Positions 46,079 to 58,612 of a stretch of DNA of 64,000 nt are shown piece by piece. This DNA is from Agriotes lineatus (lineage: Eukaryota > Arthropoda > Insecta > Coleoptera > Elateridae), in assembly GCA_940337035.1 (NCBI GenBank), contig OW679197.1, positions 41,732,466-41,796,465 of the forward strand, read 5' to 3'. How positions within the stretch are numbered: position 1 is the stretch's first letter; each line of letters starts with the position of its first letter. The position numbers and the translations under genes are program-made. The notes under the pieces are model-generated. The model saw only the letters and a program-made list of their open reading frames with translations, searched no databases and was not told the origin of the DNA.

Positions 46079-46799
46079 TAGTGGAGAAAAAATTGTGTTA
46101 AAAATTAAGGGTTTTATATAATACCATCAAAAACAAGTTGAAACGTAGTGATTATGCAGCTTTTTCAAACCAATTGCTTTCGCGATTCTAGGAATTTTGT
46201 TGGTCACCCAAACAACATAATAGTAGTTAATTACAGCTGCAATTATCAGGTGATTAAAAAACTGAATTGCACTATTCCAATAAACGTCGAGTAGTAAAAT
46301 GTTGCTCCCACTTCTTCCAATGTACTTAAATACGCCATACATTTATAGCTACATTGTTTATTCGGTTGCAATTGTCTACGGAAGTTAATAATGTTATTTA
46401 CATTCTTAAGAAAATAATGACAGTGATACAGACTTGATATTGTAATTGTTTGTTTATTTTGCTATTCGGCGCATAGCTCACTTAAAAGTGAAAATAATTA
46501 AATCAAAAGATTATAGTCTGATGGAAGACGTCAAATAGCTCGTGTTTTATAAATATTTTCTTCTTATGTTAAGGCAAGTGGGAAAATATGTACAGGGTTG
46601 GGCAACGTTGGGGGGAGGGGGTGATGGAAGCTATTTCTAAAACTCGACATTGGCAAATTTTATAATTTAGATTTTTTCAATTGGAACGCCCTGTATATTT
46701 TTGAAAAGCCCTTTTAATGATCTGTTGATGTGTTACTTCATAACTCTAAATTAACTGTTTTTCAGATATACGAGTTTGAACATAAAAACTAATTTAAAC
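46079..46799. other. Non-coding stretch
   Basis: Near 46590 TACAGGGTTGGGCAACG and near 46690 CGCCCTGTATA may be the ends of a short decayed mariner-like repeat. No gene. Confidence 0.35.
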
Positions 46800-47014
46800 C
46801 ACTTAAGATGCTTTATTTGAAGAGATATTTGTCGATATATCGATATTTGTCAATATATCGATAAATATCTTAAACAAATCGATATATCGATGAATACCGA
46901 ATCGATAAACATCGATATTCGATATGTTGATATTCGATATATCCATATCCAATATTACCATATATCAACATATCGATACCTATGGAAATAATATCGATAT
47001 ATCGCCCAGTCCTA
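46800..47014. mobile_element. ATCGAT-rich end of a hAT-like element
   Basis: About a dozen ATCGAT or TATCGATA-like words occur within 200 bases, closing in CGATATATCGCCCAGTCCTA at 46995-47014. Reverse-complemented this gives TAGGACTGGGCGATATATCG, a terminus known from several hAT elements with subterminal GATATATCG repeats. The partner end is absent. Confidence 0.45.
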
Positions 47015-48678
47015 TTTAACACTAATCACTTGGCGTGATGTTTCATTATCGATTAATTATCTTTCCAAGGTAATTTTTCTAAAGAACCTCCTGGATTTTC
47101 CATAGAATAATAACTACGAAATACCTAAGTCATCAACAAATTATTTAAAATATATATTTATAATTTTTGAATTGCTCAGGTTTAGTTGATGTAAACAAGC
47201 AAAAATTGCACTTAGTCACATTTACAATTGGTCGTTTTTTATTCTCGAAAACGACCGAAGTGGTAATTCTTCAGCTTGGGTTTATTAACATTAACGAATA
47301 CTTGGAAAAATGTGAGGCATCTAAAAAGACAGAATCAATGTATTTGTAATTACAGTTGCACCCACGAATCAATCCTTTCCACAGCTCTATCTCCTAGTTT
47401 TCTACTTTTAAATAAATATGGAAATATAAGAACCGACTACGTATTCCGTATTGGTACCGATGACCCCGTTCATTATACTACACGCACACTTGTTTATTCA
47501 CAACTGGCGACAAGCCTGCGTAGTAATAAGACTCACTTGTGCCAGTCGATCAAAAACTCCGACATTGGCCAGGAATAGTGTGGTTCAAAAATATATATTT
47601 CGGATGTAGTTTCTTTATAAATCTGTCGCATAACTAAAACTCATTTAAAATTGCTTTGAACATGAGTTTAAAAAATGGTATACGTGCATAAAAGTTCGTA
47701 AAATATTTTGTAAAGCAGTGTAGTCACAATTGGTAACAAATTGATTCAAAATTTTTGACTCAATGTAAACAGTATTAGCAAGATATGGCCACTGAATTTT
47801 GATAATTTTAGTGTTTGTTGAAAATGGAAAAAATAAACACAACAAATTATTATTAAATTTCTGTAATTGTAAGTTAAGTATTAAATTTTACTCAGAAGCT
47901 ACAACTTCTAATAACTAAATATCAGCCGAGCCTAAAGGCTCTGGCTGTGAGTCTACTTAGTCAGTAGCGTAACCACAACTGACAATGTGTAACAGGTTCT
48001 GCAAGAATGAATCTACAGAGCACAAATGTGCTCAAGCAAAAGCCATTCTAAATATGTCTTCGAAACACTATTCCTGTAGTAGAACCATACTTTACCTAGC
48101 AGTGTGACTTCTAACCCCGTCGTGTTGAAACCATATATCTAATACTTACTATATTGCTAGCGGCTATGAGTGGGAAACTCACCAAGGAAGTGAGACAGAC
48201 AACCAACTCTTCAATGTATAATGGTGAGCTGTGTGCAAGCGCGGCGGCGTCGTCCGACCAATGGGGAAGTGGTCAAGTTTAAAATTCGCTTCTAAAGGCA
48301 GAGTTAGAATTCTCACGCATGCGCACGAGACGCGTTATACTCTAAGTGAGACTATGTCGGCGCCGTAATGTTTTCTGACGTTTCCAGGCCCTACTAGCAA
48401 TATATGTGTATTATATATATGGTTGAAACCATCGTTTCTCGAGTCTATGGTTAAACATAGTTGAAGCATCAGTTTAAACAACAGCGATTATTCTATCATT
48501 TCCTTAAAAAATCTGTAAAGGGTTTTACTTCCCTAGCAAGTGGAAGTTACAACGCTACACAATTTTAAAAATCAAAGGAAAATGGGGGTAAAAATGTCTT
48601 CACGTTCATAATAATACTGAAACAATAAAGGAAAACATTTGATAATGCAAATTATATAATTTTTTAAATTAAAAAAAC
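47015..48678. other. Non-coding stretch
   Basis: No exon or repeat family recognised. The part at 48200-48380 is GC-richer with CpG (GCGCACGAGACGCG), without promoter motifs that I would trust. Confidence 0.4.
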
Positions 48679-48760
48679 ATTACCGGCGATGGGATTCGAA
48701 CTTCAGCGCCTACGAACGAGGCAACAAATGCAATTTTAATTATCTGCTCATAGCCCGAAG
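48679..48760 (-). repeat. tRNA-like SINE head or tRNA pseudogene
   Basis: Minus strand: GGGCTATGAGCAGATAA stands where an A box would be, and GAAGTTCGAATCCCATCGCC contains a perfect B box GTTCGAATCCC. The acceptor and anticodon stems do not pair well, so a working tRNA is unlikely. Confidence 0.45.
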
Positions 48761-49393
48761 TAAAGTACCCGTTTTCTGTCTCGCACACCCAGGACGCCTC
48801 CGATCGGTGAGATGCGGCTGCCTTAAATAGAACGCATTTATTGTTAACTCATGTTTTATTTTTTTAAACATTTATTGTGTATCTGTTGGTTCCCATTTTC
48901 ATCAAGGGTAAAGCCTGAAGTATGTGCAGATTGCTGCTTTTACCAATTTCTCAGTTAAAGTAAAAATAAACAAAATTTTATTTTTAGTTGTATCTACCTT
49001 ATAATACTTAGTCTGGAAAGGAACAAGTAACAGAAACATTACTTTCATGAAACATTGCAGTAACGTAGAACTATGGCTGACGTTATGAAGTAAGTATGCT
49101 GATATTCTTTACTCTTGAAGTACATATTCACGTTAACTTTACGTACAAAAGTGCTGGCGGGGGTGGAACTGACAGGTCTCAAGGCCTATTATTAGTGTTA
49201 TACTCGTATTTTACAATCTTGTTTTAGTTTGGAATAAACATTAGGTATTATAATATCAAGTCAATAAAGATATTGTGGATATATTGATTAGATTATACTC
49301 GAGTAATTTATCTCAGAATTGTTTACTGCTGATTTGTCACGACGAAACCCGCATTTATATTGTTCAATATGGTTCTGGCCATTGAAGTTCTTG

Positions 49394-50075
49394 TTACTTT
49401 CTTTTACAATAAAGGAAGTATTGGATTCACCCCAAAAATTCGAGATTGAGTTTTCAACAGATCTTCAGGTTTTAGAGTCCTCTGATCCCAAAAAAACATT
49501 TTTTTTCATTGTTCTGTCGTCTGTGTGTCTGTCTGTCTGTCTGTCTGTGAACAGAATATCTCAAAAATTAAAAGAGGTATGGCGTTGAAACTTCATATAT
49601 AAGTTTTGTGTACTATGTAGATGCGACAGCAAGCTTTTGAAGAAAATCGCATAACCGGAAGTAGGTGTTTACTCTTGTGATTTTTCTGTTTTTTTTAGAT
49701 TTTTTCAAAAACGGCTCTAACGCTTTTTTTCAAACTTTGCATTTTTATCACATTTTTAATGTGTATTGATGTGAGATAGGTGAGTTACCAGTTGAATACT
49801 TCTAAAATGGGTTTCTTTTGTTTTTTTTTTCAATTTTTTTTATTAACTCCTATTGTAAATAGAACACCCGGTATATTATTACATTTTTGAATTCAGCTTA
49901 AAATTATAGAGAAAATTTGTCTCTTCAACTAACGCCCTATTTTGTACCGTTTTTGTAGAATTTGTAATTTTTGAAAATTTTTAACAAATGCCTAAAAATT
50001 TAAAATCACATTTTTGGCTAATTATAAGATCACTGTAAAAGGAAGTTGTGTGCGTGTATCATATCACATTTTTGT
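49394..50075 (+). mobile_element. Helentron/DINE-like element, copy 2
   Basis: Same layout as 14717-15406. The 5' hairpin here reads ACTTTCTTTTAC..AAAGGAAGT, a GTCT run follows at 49529-49552, and GTAAAAGGAAGT closes the copy. The 3' hairpin is damaged (GTGTGCGTGTATCATATCACA). Confidence 0.75.
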
Positions 50076-51881
50076 TGGTACAATTGAGCGTGCCACGTTT
50101 TTTGGTCAATGTGGATATGATAACGGCATTCCAATCGGCAAGGATATATTTTAGCGACCCGATTTTAAATCTTAGTTGATTCAAGTATATGATAAATTAC
50201 TCCCCTCCTTGTTTAAATAGTTCTGCTGGTAAGGCAGTTAGTTAGTCTTATTGTTTAGTTTATAAAGGACACAAGAAGAAGTAAAAATTCTTCGAATGTC
50301 GGTGGTGCGATCTACCATTTCTCTTTGTTGTGTGCATATTTGGTTACGCTCTGGTTCTATATGTTCTTATTTAATATTTCTTCGAAAGGATACCCCCACT
50401 TAAGGATACCCTGTTGATCAGAGAGGGTGGTTTTCTGTTTGTCTTTATATAGTGATTCGCGCTTTAAAACCCTTGCTTATATAATTCACCTTTCTGTAAA
50501 GTTGCATTGCGTTCTTACTGGCATAGAAGGTATTGAGCTCCTCACCTTTCTGACGGTAGTAATTTTTCTTTCGTTTATGTATTCTTTTTCGTCTTTCTTG
50601 CTTTCTTAGTTGTTCTAGTTCGATATAGCTGTTACAATGTAAGATAAGCTTAATGTGCCTTTCTTTTAGCTTCTGTACATGTGCGTCGAATCAATCCCCT
50701 TTTCTTTACGACGTTTTCTCTTTCATTGCATCTTCTGCTATTTGCCATCGCATTTATTTCATAGTTCTTGGACTGAGTGTTGTATTTCGCCCTTTAGCAA
50801 CCTTTCAGTTTTATTTCCAAAATTTTCCAAAATTGTCTGAAGTCCTCTTAATTTCTTTCACTTTTTAGGAAGCACTTCAGAAAACGTAACTTGTACATTG
50901 TTAGAACCAGGTTATTATGCTGTAGGGGTTGGAGGATAAGGTGTGAATGGAGTAACCAGGCTTAACTACCCCTTAAGACATTTGTAGCCTATGTCAGTTC
51001 ACAGATGAACACACCTCAGCAATTGAGAGTGTATAAAAAATTATATAAAGTACACAGCTATAAATACAAAATATTGGTGTCGTGTTTTGCCTATTTTAGT
51101 CAACTCTGCGACCTAGTGAATTACTTCGCTTAATTGCGAGATCTATATCTGAAAAAAATCCTTGTTATTAAACAATAATGCTGCAACCCAGTGAAGTGAC
51201 ACCAATGGTAATGTTTGCGTAAAAAGTGTCTTGCAAGACCGCATATGTATGTTAGTTTGAACACAAATGTGTCCAGTATTTTTCAATTTTTAAAGCTTCA
51301 ACATTGTAGCAGGAAGCTTGCAGTTTTATTATTGCTTAATATTTGATATACGACCTCTTAGCGTTGCTCCAACAAGATAATGGTAGAAGTGCATGCGCCC
51401 ATGGTGATTCCTCTAAAGTCTAAAGAGTCGGATATCTATTATATCACATACATTATGCATTTATTAGAAGGTCTTCTATTGCTTGATTAATATTTTTGCG
51501 GAAAGTTAATGATATGGGTGCTCTTCACTTTATTATGATTTTTATATCATGATCAGGAAATTCTTTGTACACATCCTTTAGTTACCATTAAAAGTCTTAC
51601 TTTCTCCATTTGATCTGTCTTCCGGAAATGGAAGTAAAACAGTGTATGAATAGTATATTACGCAACAAGTGAAGTATGGCTGGTTTGAGTACGAGCGTTA
51701 GCGAGTACATAAATAGACGAGCTCAGTAAAACCACTTTTCTAACGCGTTTCGTGTAGAAATGTGAAATATTAAATTTTTATATAAAAGTGACATTAAATG
51801 TCAACATATAACCAAGCTGAGCAGAACTTGTTTTTATGTACTAAAGCACAGTAAGCAGCTCCAGATGATGTTATGCATTTG
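50076..51881. other. Non-coding stretch
   Basis: AT-rich, T-rich on the plus strand between 50550 and 50870. A weak palindrome with centre GAGCGTTAGCGAG lies at 51676-51765. No gene recognised. Confidence 0.45.
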
Positions 51882-52046
51882 GCAGTGCTGAAGTGTTTTG
51901 TTGGTGGCACTGTGTGTCTATGTCATATTCGACGTTAGCAGATTAAGTTTGCGTCAGTCTGTGTCAAAACTGACGCAAAATCTAACCTGCCAATCTCGAA
52001 TTTAATATAGACTTACAGTGTCGCCAACAATACATTTCAGTATTGC
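51882..52046. mobile_element. Foldback MITE, GTTGGTGGCACTG family, copy 4
   Basis: GCAGTGCTGAAGTGTTTTG and its mirror CAATACATTTCAGTATTGC form the outer ends; GTTGGTGGCACTG pairs with CAGTGTCGCCAAC, and TTTGCGTCAG with CTGACGCAAA at the centre. Confidence 0.8.
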
Positions 52047-53919
52047 GAAATGTAAAACGAATCGTTGTTGCTATGCTGTAATGGTCGCTATGGTGCAAAG
52101 TACCACATTACTCAACGATTTTACTTGTAGAAATGCAGTATATTTCCATATGAAATCCATAAAAAGAATAACCTACAACTTTACACAGTAACTTAGTTTT
52201 TTCAGAATTAAATTTTTAGTTACTATGTTGAAGTTGCTATTGCTGGGAATTATCGGTTCTAATTGCTTTTTAATTAGAAAATAAAATATACATGGCGTTC
52301 CAAAATAGGATGTCCACAGCTTATTATCCAGATGGTCTTGGAATTATTTTATTCGATACGTTTCTATAAACAGATGAGACTGGCCATTTAAATTAAGAAA
52401 TAAAGATGTGTTACTATCTCCAGAGGGCGTAAAATGACTATCAATTTCTGAAATTGCAAATTTTAATTTTTAATGAACTGATTCGAAATAACAACAATCT
52501 AAATTACAGCAGTGCTCACTATATTTTGCGCTTAGTGAACCATCTCGTTTGGTCACGTACATAATATTTTTAGGACGATTGTGAAGGAAGAATGTTACAT
52601 AATTATATGGGAAATTCGTTGGGTGCTTTACATATTAGTAGGCATTTACGCAAACTAAATGACCGAGCATCCAAATAATATAATTTTAATGAATGGGTCT
52701 GTAAATGCAAATAAATTAATTGCAGTAACAGTCTTTACATTTCTGCAGCGGAATAACATAAAAAACCAGTATACTCTTCCGTCGTTGAGCATCAAAGAAC
52801 GTCATTTGATGAAGCGGTAAGAGACACAGTTACTTTTATTTTTAATGCTTGTGTATATTATCGAGTCATCAATGATGGGCGTGTAAATGTCGTGTGGGTT
52901 GTGAACCAGCAGGTCAATCAGGCATACCTGTTCTGGTCTTCCACATAAGGCGTCCTCATTGAAAATGCGAACCACGTGCTTTCCTGTCCGAGCTGTTATG
53001 GAACATGGAGTTTATTCCAGAAAAGTTGATGAGGCCAATCATTCAGGGCACGTTCTTATTCAGCGCATCCGGATTTTTTTGTACATGATAGTCGCCTTTG
53101 TACTTGCAGCGAGGCATACCGGCTATGCGTTTTTAAGTTGCTGCAGGCGGAAACTCAAAATTGTCAGGATTTTTAAAATTATACATTTGCATCTATTATA
53201 TTTGTTTTATGTTGATATTTTTTGGAGAGCGAAAATGCCGATATTTTTTCGATATCATCCATCTCTAGTCGTGTATCGGTCGAGTTCACTAAAACTGTAA
53301 TATGGTTTTTGAATTGTTTTATTTTGTTATTGCAAATTTCACTCTTTAAATTCTTTAATTTTTGAAAAATTTATTTATGTGTAGATTGCTCGTTCTTCGT
53401 ACATAATTACAAGCGAATGCTTTTGAGTAAATTAACTTTCATTTCTGAAAAACTAACATCCATTAGTATTTTAGTTTTTCAAACTACGACTCAATAAAAA
53501 TATGTGTTGTCGAAATAATATAAGTTTAATAAAAATGGTACGTTTAGGCGCAGGTTTATTGACATCCTAAAGGGCAACATTTGTATGGTGGCCACAAACA
53601 GATGTAAAATGTTAAAAGGGACAAAAGGAAGCCTATACACGCATACGTACAAATAGGTACTATAATGGAAAACGAATGGGTAAACTATTTCAAAGAACTG
53701 TAGAAGCAAGAAGACGAAGGCGTAAAAACAATAGAAACTACTAATCAAGAAGAAGAGCGACCAATAATAACCACAGAAGACCAGAGAAATGCTACAGCAA
53801 AGTTAAAGAACCGCAAGACAACAGGTGAGATATATAAACGGTATGTAGTAGTAGTAATATTTTTGGGGAGACTCATGTCTAGCAAGTAGACCTTCATAGG
53901 CCCTTTTTGCCAACCCCGT
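52047..53919. other. Non-coding stretch with one GC-richer segment
   Basis: 52880-53130 is GC-richer and holds a 113-codon frame (52959-53300 plus) with no family likeness; long hydrophobic patches arise from AT-rich codons. I do not call it a gene. Confidence 0.4.
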
Positions 53920-54422
53920 GGGCAAGGTCTAGACATGCAGAGTACCAGGTACCATTACGGAAATATAAAGCGGGACACTAAAATTTACCTAAATTAAATT
54001 GTGTGAAGGAACTCATTATTGATGATATCCCAAGTTGCTTATATTACATTCACCAGATCATTTTGATTCATTGGCAATTGATAGATTAAATTTCCCAAAA
54101 AATAGGAAGACAAAATTACAACAATCAAATAGTGAAAAATGGCCCTACAGGACTTGTCCCGGTATAAGTTTCCGCGACTGTACCTTAGTCCTACTTAGAA
54201 TTTTGCCGAGACTAAGGAGTTCCAACCTTAGCAAGGGATCTTTTACATGCTACACATCGTAATAACATGAGACCCACGGCTTTACATCACTTCTGAATGA
54301 TAGCATTCTGTAGAGGCGTTCATCCGCATTTTTTATTTTTAAAAACCTCACCGTGAGCGGGGATCGAACTCTCGACCCTTAGATCAGTAGCCAGAATGCT
54401 TAACCACTGAGCTATGGAGCCC
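53920..54422 (-). repeat. tRNA-derived SINE, copy 2, split by a MITE
   Basis: Second copy of the SINE at 35272-35584. The head at 54422 downward again shows TAGCTCAGTGGTTAAGC-like and GAGTTCGATCCCCG boxes. The tail part (GGTCTAGACATGCAGAGTACC) is separated from the body by the insertion at 53958-54174. Confidence 0.85.
53958..54174. mobile_element. Short MITE inside the SINE
   Basis: Inverted ends CGGAAATATAAAGCGGGACA and TGTCCCGGTATAAGTTTCCG pair with few mismatches; 217 bases, no frame. The other SINE copy lacks it. The target duplication is unclear. Confidence 0.7.
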
Positions 54423-54604
54423 AGTTAAACGGGATGCAAATATTTTTATCGTTTGCAGGATATTAATCCCTTGTTTACCTGGTAACTAAGTCATAACTGA
54501 TCTGTACCGTAATAGTCCATTACCGTACATGGCATCTATTACCGTACATGGCAACTGATAAACTATTTGAACAAACCACGGATGTTATGAATCATAACAT
54601 TCCT

Positions 54605-55720
54605 AGATATGTTAATAGCTATAAATAAAATGGAAGTACTAAAAGATTGGAACAAAAGTATAACTGGACCCATTTTTAAAAAGGGTAGCAAGAGCTAACC
54701 CTCAAACTATTATGGCATAATGTTACTCAACTCTGTAATGAAGTTATAAACCGGCATAATAGCAAAACATGGATGCACGACTGTACATACCAACGAAGGT
54801 TGAGAAACAACGGATGCTAGCTATATTCATAGTTACACAAATTGCTGAAAAAGTAATAGAATGTAACAAAGTAGCACACATCTGCTTCGCAGATCTTACA
54901 AAAGCGTTCGACAGAGTTATATTACAATACGTTGAAGTGGTGCTGCAAGAAAAAGGGTTAAATGAAGGGATAATAAACATTATCCATGAACTAAACACTA
55001 ATATAACAGAAATAATGTGACAGTTTGAGTCCTCTACTATTCAGTTAATAATGGACAAAATAATAGACCAAACAAAAGACGACTATCATGGATACCGCGT
55101 AAGAAACCGAAGGATCAGTACTTTGTGATATGTAGATGGTGTTGCTTTAATCCACGAATCGAAAGATACAGTTACAGTTACGACGTTTAAACCTCTATAA
55201 AGAAGCGGAAATGTCTTGCAGTCGCCAAACAACCCACGAGATGTCAACTTGTAATATAGGTACACCAGCCCATCGAGCAAGTAATGTGGTTCAATTATCT
55301 GGTAGTACCAATATCAGGTTTCGGAAATATAAAAGCGGATGTACGCAATTAAATAAACAAAGGAACAAATATATGACAACACAGAGCAAATCGCGAAACT
55401 ATAAAACGTGCATTAGACCAATTCTTACTTATGTAGCAGAGACCCGACCTGGAAAAGAATGCACTACAACTACCGAAATGAGAATTTTACGAACAGAATG
55501 TGAAATAGTTAAAGGAATTATAAAGGGATGTAGAATGTGGAATGAGCACATAAGATCGCGTGATGAAGGATAGAATAGTCAAAATACCACTCGATGGAAG
55601 ACCAGAGACTAGCAAGCTACTAGACAGGCAACCAAAACGCTGGCGGAATAGGTGGTAATCAACATCGTAGGACAACAGTTAAAGAAGATACCAGAGAAAC
55701 AGGTTTTAGACCTACGAGTA
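54605..55720 (+). pseudogene. Degenerate LINE reverse transcriptase (RTE-like)
   Basis: Pieces in changing frames follow the order of an RTE-like polymerase: WNKSITGPIFKKGSKS and NYYGIMLLNSVMK (finger), a frame at 54769-55020 with LAIFIVTQIAEKVIE, HICFADLTKAFDRV (first catalytic Asp region), then MDKIIDQTKDDYHGYR, and YVDGVALIHESKD where the usual YADD has become YVDG. At 55211-55573 follow IRPILTYVAETRP and WNEHI, the C-terminal tail. Deletions, shifts and loss of the catalytic pair make it inactive. Confidence 0.78.
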
Positions 55721-55919
55721 AAGGTAAGACGAAGAAAAAAAATAAGAAGAAGCATAAGGGATATGTACAATTTTAGCTATAATAGTTATTTTTGCAACAC
55801 CTCATTGATAAGTAATTGTTATTTGACACTTTTTAATGTCTAAAATATGTCATTAATGAAAAGTGTGAAATAAAAATATAACTATAAAATTAAAAAAATA
55901 ACTATAATAAAAAAAATCG

Positions 55920-56020
55920 ACGCTAGGTTTTGCGAGAATTCGCGTTGGACTGACGAAAAACTCTAAGCTGCTAACCTCGCATTTGACATAGACTAACAGT
56001 GTCAGCAGCAATATACTTTA
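55920..56020. repeat. Partial copy of the GTTGGTGGCACTG foldback family
   Basis: Only the right half is clear (GCTAACCTCGCATTTGACATAG and AACAGTGTCAGCAGCAATA). The left half has decayed. Confidence 0.55.
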
Positions 56021-56077
56021 GTTCTTATAAAATTCACATGACAACTGTGCGTTGCGAACTATTGGAAGTGTAAAATA

Positions 56078-56310
56078 CAGTCGTGTTCAAATAAATCTGG
56101 GACAATGTTTTTTTCATATGTAGGTTCAATTAAGAATTGAAGAATATCTCCATGGATTTCCTGCTATGAGAAAGAGTTACATTAAACTTTAACAGGTAAT
56201 GAAATCTGTAACTCTTTCTGATAAGAAGAAATCCATGGAGATATTCTTCAATTCTTAACTTAACCTGCATGTGAAGAAAACACTGTCGCAGATTTATCTG
56301 AACACGACTG
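56078..56310. mobile_element. Tc1/mariner-type palindromic MITE with CAGTCGTG ends
   Basis: CAGTCGTGTTCAAATAAATC and its mirror at 56290-56310, with arms of about 105 bases pairing through TTAAGAATTGAAGAATATC and ATCCATGGAT-type blocks up to a short loop near 56190. TA stands left of the element; on the right TG occupies the position. Confidence 0.82.
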
Positions 56311-56458
56311 TGCATACCAATGTAGTGAAATTTATTAATTAGCAAAGAGTTGTTGAAAAACTTATGTGTGTGTAAATTTACTACTTGTAAAAAAACAACA
56401 TTCTTTATAACCTTGTATAAATTTTATACCATAAAATCGGTGGTCTCTTTCATTGTAT

Positions 56459-56840
56459 TGTAACGACCCTCGAGCCGGATCGCGTGCAGACAGATGAGTC
56501 AGCCTTCCAAATCATTCGAGAACGACCTCGGTGATTAGTGCGCGCGATACGTCAGCATTGCTGGAATAATCAAGTGAGACCGCGAAGTTTCCAGAAGGAA
56601 TTATCCGGCAATTTATAAGCAAGCACAGCGAGAAAAACAGTCAGAATCTAGCTTGAAGTGCGCGAAGCTTGCCATATAACTCATTCGTGTTTAAATCGTG
56701 TGTAAATAAATAAAGTGTATTTGTTGTTAGAAATAGTTCCTGTTAGTGGATAAATAATAAATGTTCCGTATTAATAGTTCTTGTGTCTTTGTTAAATCGT
56801 TAAGTTAAATTGCTGTAAATAAATGCTTAAAACAAGAAGC
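56459..56840 (+). repeat. Possible solo LTR
   Basis: Begins TGTAACGACCC. TTTATAAGC at 56612 is followed 29 bases on by an initiator TCAGA (A at 56643), and AATAAA occurs at about 56709, giving the order promoter, start, polyadenylation signal that an LTR needs. The right end, a CA terminus near 56848 (GCGACA), is a guess, and no target duplication is visible. It could also be a host promoter with a first exon. Confidence 0.4.
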
Positions 56841-57122
56841 GACATATAATTTTTAATAGCCCAGAAGATAAATTAACAGTATGTATGTTTGTTCGCTATC
56901 TCCTCCAAAGATACTGGACCGATTAAATTGTATGATAGCTTAAAATTTTGATAATTTTTAGATTTAGATCGTAGGCCGGTTTTATTTTCAAAAAAGTATG
57001 AAAAAGTAAACTAAATTACGATCGGTTGAAATACCTGCTGTGGTACGTTCAGCGACGATTTCGACGCCAAATTTAAAAGAACAATTAAATCGTGTAATTT
57101 CAATGTTCATCTATCAACATTT

Positions 57123-57832
57123 TTACTTCCTTTTACGATAAAGGAAGTATTGGATTCACCCCAAAAATTCGAAATTGAGTTTTCAACAGATCTTCACGTT
57201 TTAGAGTCCCCTGATCCCAAAAAACATATTTTTTTCATTGGTCTGTGTGTCTGTCTGTCTGTCTGTGTGTCTGTCTGTCTGTGTGTCTGTCTGTGTGTCT
57301 GTCTGTGAACAGAATATCTCAAAAACGAAAAGAGGTATGGCGTTGAAACTTCATATATAAGTTTTGTGTACTATGTAGATAAGACAGCAAGCTTTTGAAG
57401 AAAATCGCATAACCGGAAGTAGGTGTTTACTCTTGTGATTTTTCAGTTTTTTTCGATTTTTTCAAAAACGGCTCTAACGATTTTTTTCAAACTTCACATT
57501 TTTATTACATTTTTAATGTGCATTGACGTGAGATAGGTGATTTTTCCAGTTGAATACTTCTAAAGTGGGTTTCTTTTGTTTTTTTTTCTATTTTTTTTAT
57601 TAACTCCTATTTTAAATAGAACACCCGGTATATTATTACATTTTTGAATTCTGCTTAAGATTTTAGAGAAAATTTGTCTCTTCAACTAACGCTCTATTTT
57701 GTATCGTTTTTGTAGAATTCGTAATTTTTGAAAATTTTTGACAAATGCTTAAAAATTAAAAATGAAATTTTTGACTAATTATAAGATCACTGTAAAAGGA
57801 AGTTGTGTGAGTGTATCACACCAGATTTTTGT
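57123..57832 (+). mobile_element. Helentron/DINE-like element, copy 3 (best preserved)
   Basis: Complete: 5' TTACTTCC hairpin, GTCT microsatellite at 57243-57306, subterminal inverted repeat ACTTCCTTTTAC / GTAAAAGGAAGT, 3' hairpin GTGTGA-GTGTA-TCACAC, ending TTTTTGT. Very close to copy 1 outside the microsatellite. Confidence 0.8.
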
Positions 57833-58369
57833 ATGTATAATTGGTAAGGTTGTATGTATTTTTGATTGTGACATGTAGCACCTTTTCCCACCGAAGCGTA
57901 GCTCGGGTGATTCACTAGTACTATTATCACACCAGTTAGGAAATGCGTAATTTTGTCTAATTTTCAGTAGTAGATGCAATATTTTTTACAGTCCGTTTTT
58001 TCATCAATAAATATTTAGTGACTTCAGTTTCTGCTGTCTTTGATAAAAGTTAGGACATATTCATTTCATAACTATTTTAAAAACGAAGTGGGGAAAGAAA
58101 GGTAAGCCAGTTCCTAACAAAAATGTTTAACAACAGTTAGGAAATATAAATTTTTTAACATTTTTTAATAAAGTGTGAAAACGTATGTAATTTCTAACTA
58201 AAATTGACGTAAATTGATATGGAAAAGTCGAACTTTTTTTAATAAGTTAGAAAAAAGCTCTTGATAAATTTTCATATGCGAAGTGTAAAACGCAAGCCAC
58301 GAATAACATGTCCCCCTTGAAAAACACAGAAAAATATGGATGTTGGTTCGAATAGTTATTTGTATACCA
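57833..58369. other. Non-coding stretch
   Basis: A small palindrome-like word CCGAAGCGTAGCTCGGG lies at 57892. Nothing else recognised. Confidence 0.45.
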
Positions 58370-58612
58370 AGGCACTGAAGTTTAACTTTTTATCGTGAAC
58401 GTGGATTTAGTTTCAGCGGTTCGTAGAGCCGAGGCAAATAAACCACATGAGGGACAAAACGGAAGTTCAGTGTTGAGGTGCACATTATGTCTTATTTTAA
58501 ATCGATAAATCGTGAAATTAACATTCATTTTTTCACCAAATATTATAGGTTATGTTGACGTTTTCAGTCACCCATCTGCCAGCCCGCCAACTGCAAAGAG
58601 TCGTAAAACAAT
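58370..58612 (-). repeat. Interspersed repeat shared with 27985-28295
   Basis: Reverse-complement match of that block, including CAAATAAACCACATGAGGG and GGTTATGTTGACGTTTTC. Confidence 0.6.

Noticed and set aside
52959..53300. 113-codon frame as a membrane protein
   Set aside because: Hydrophobic residues come from T-rich codons; there is no pattern of a known family and no supporting signals.
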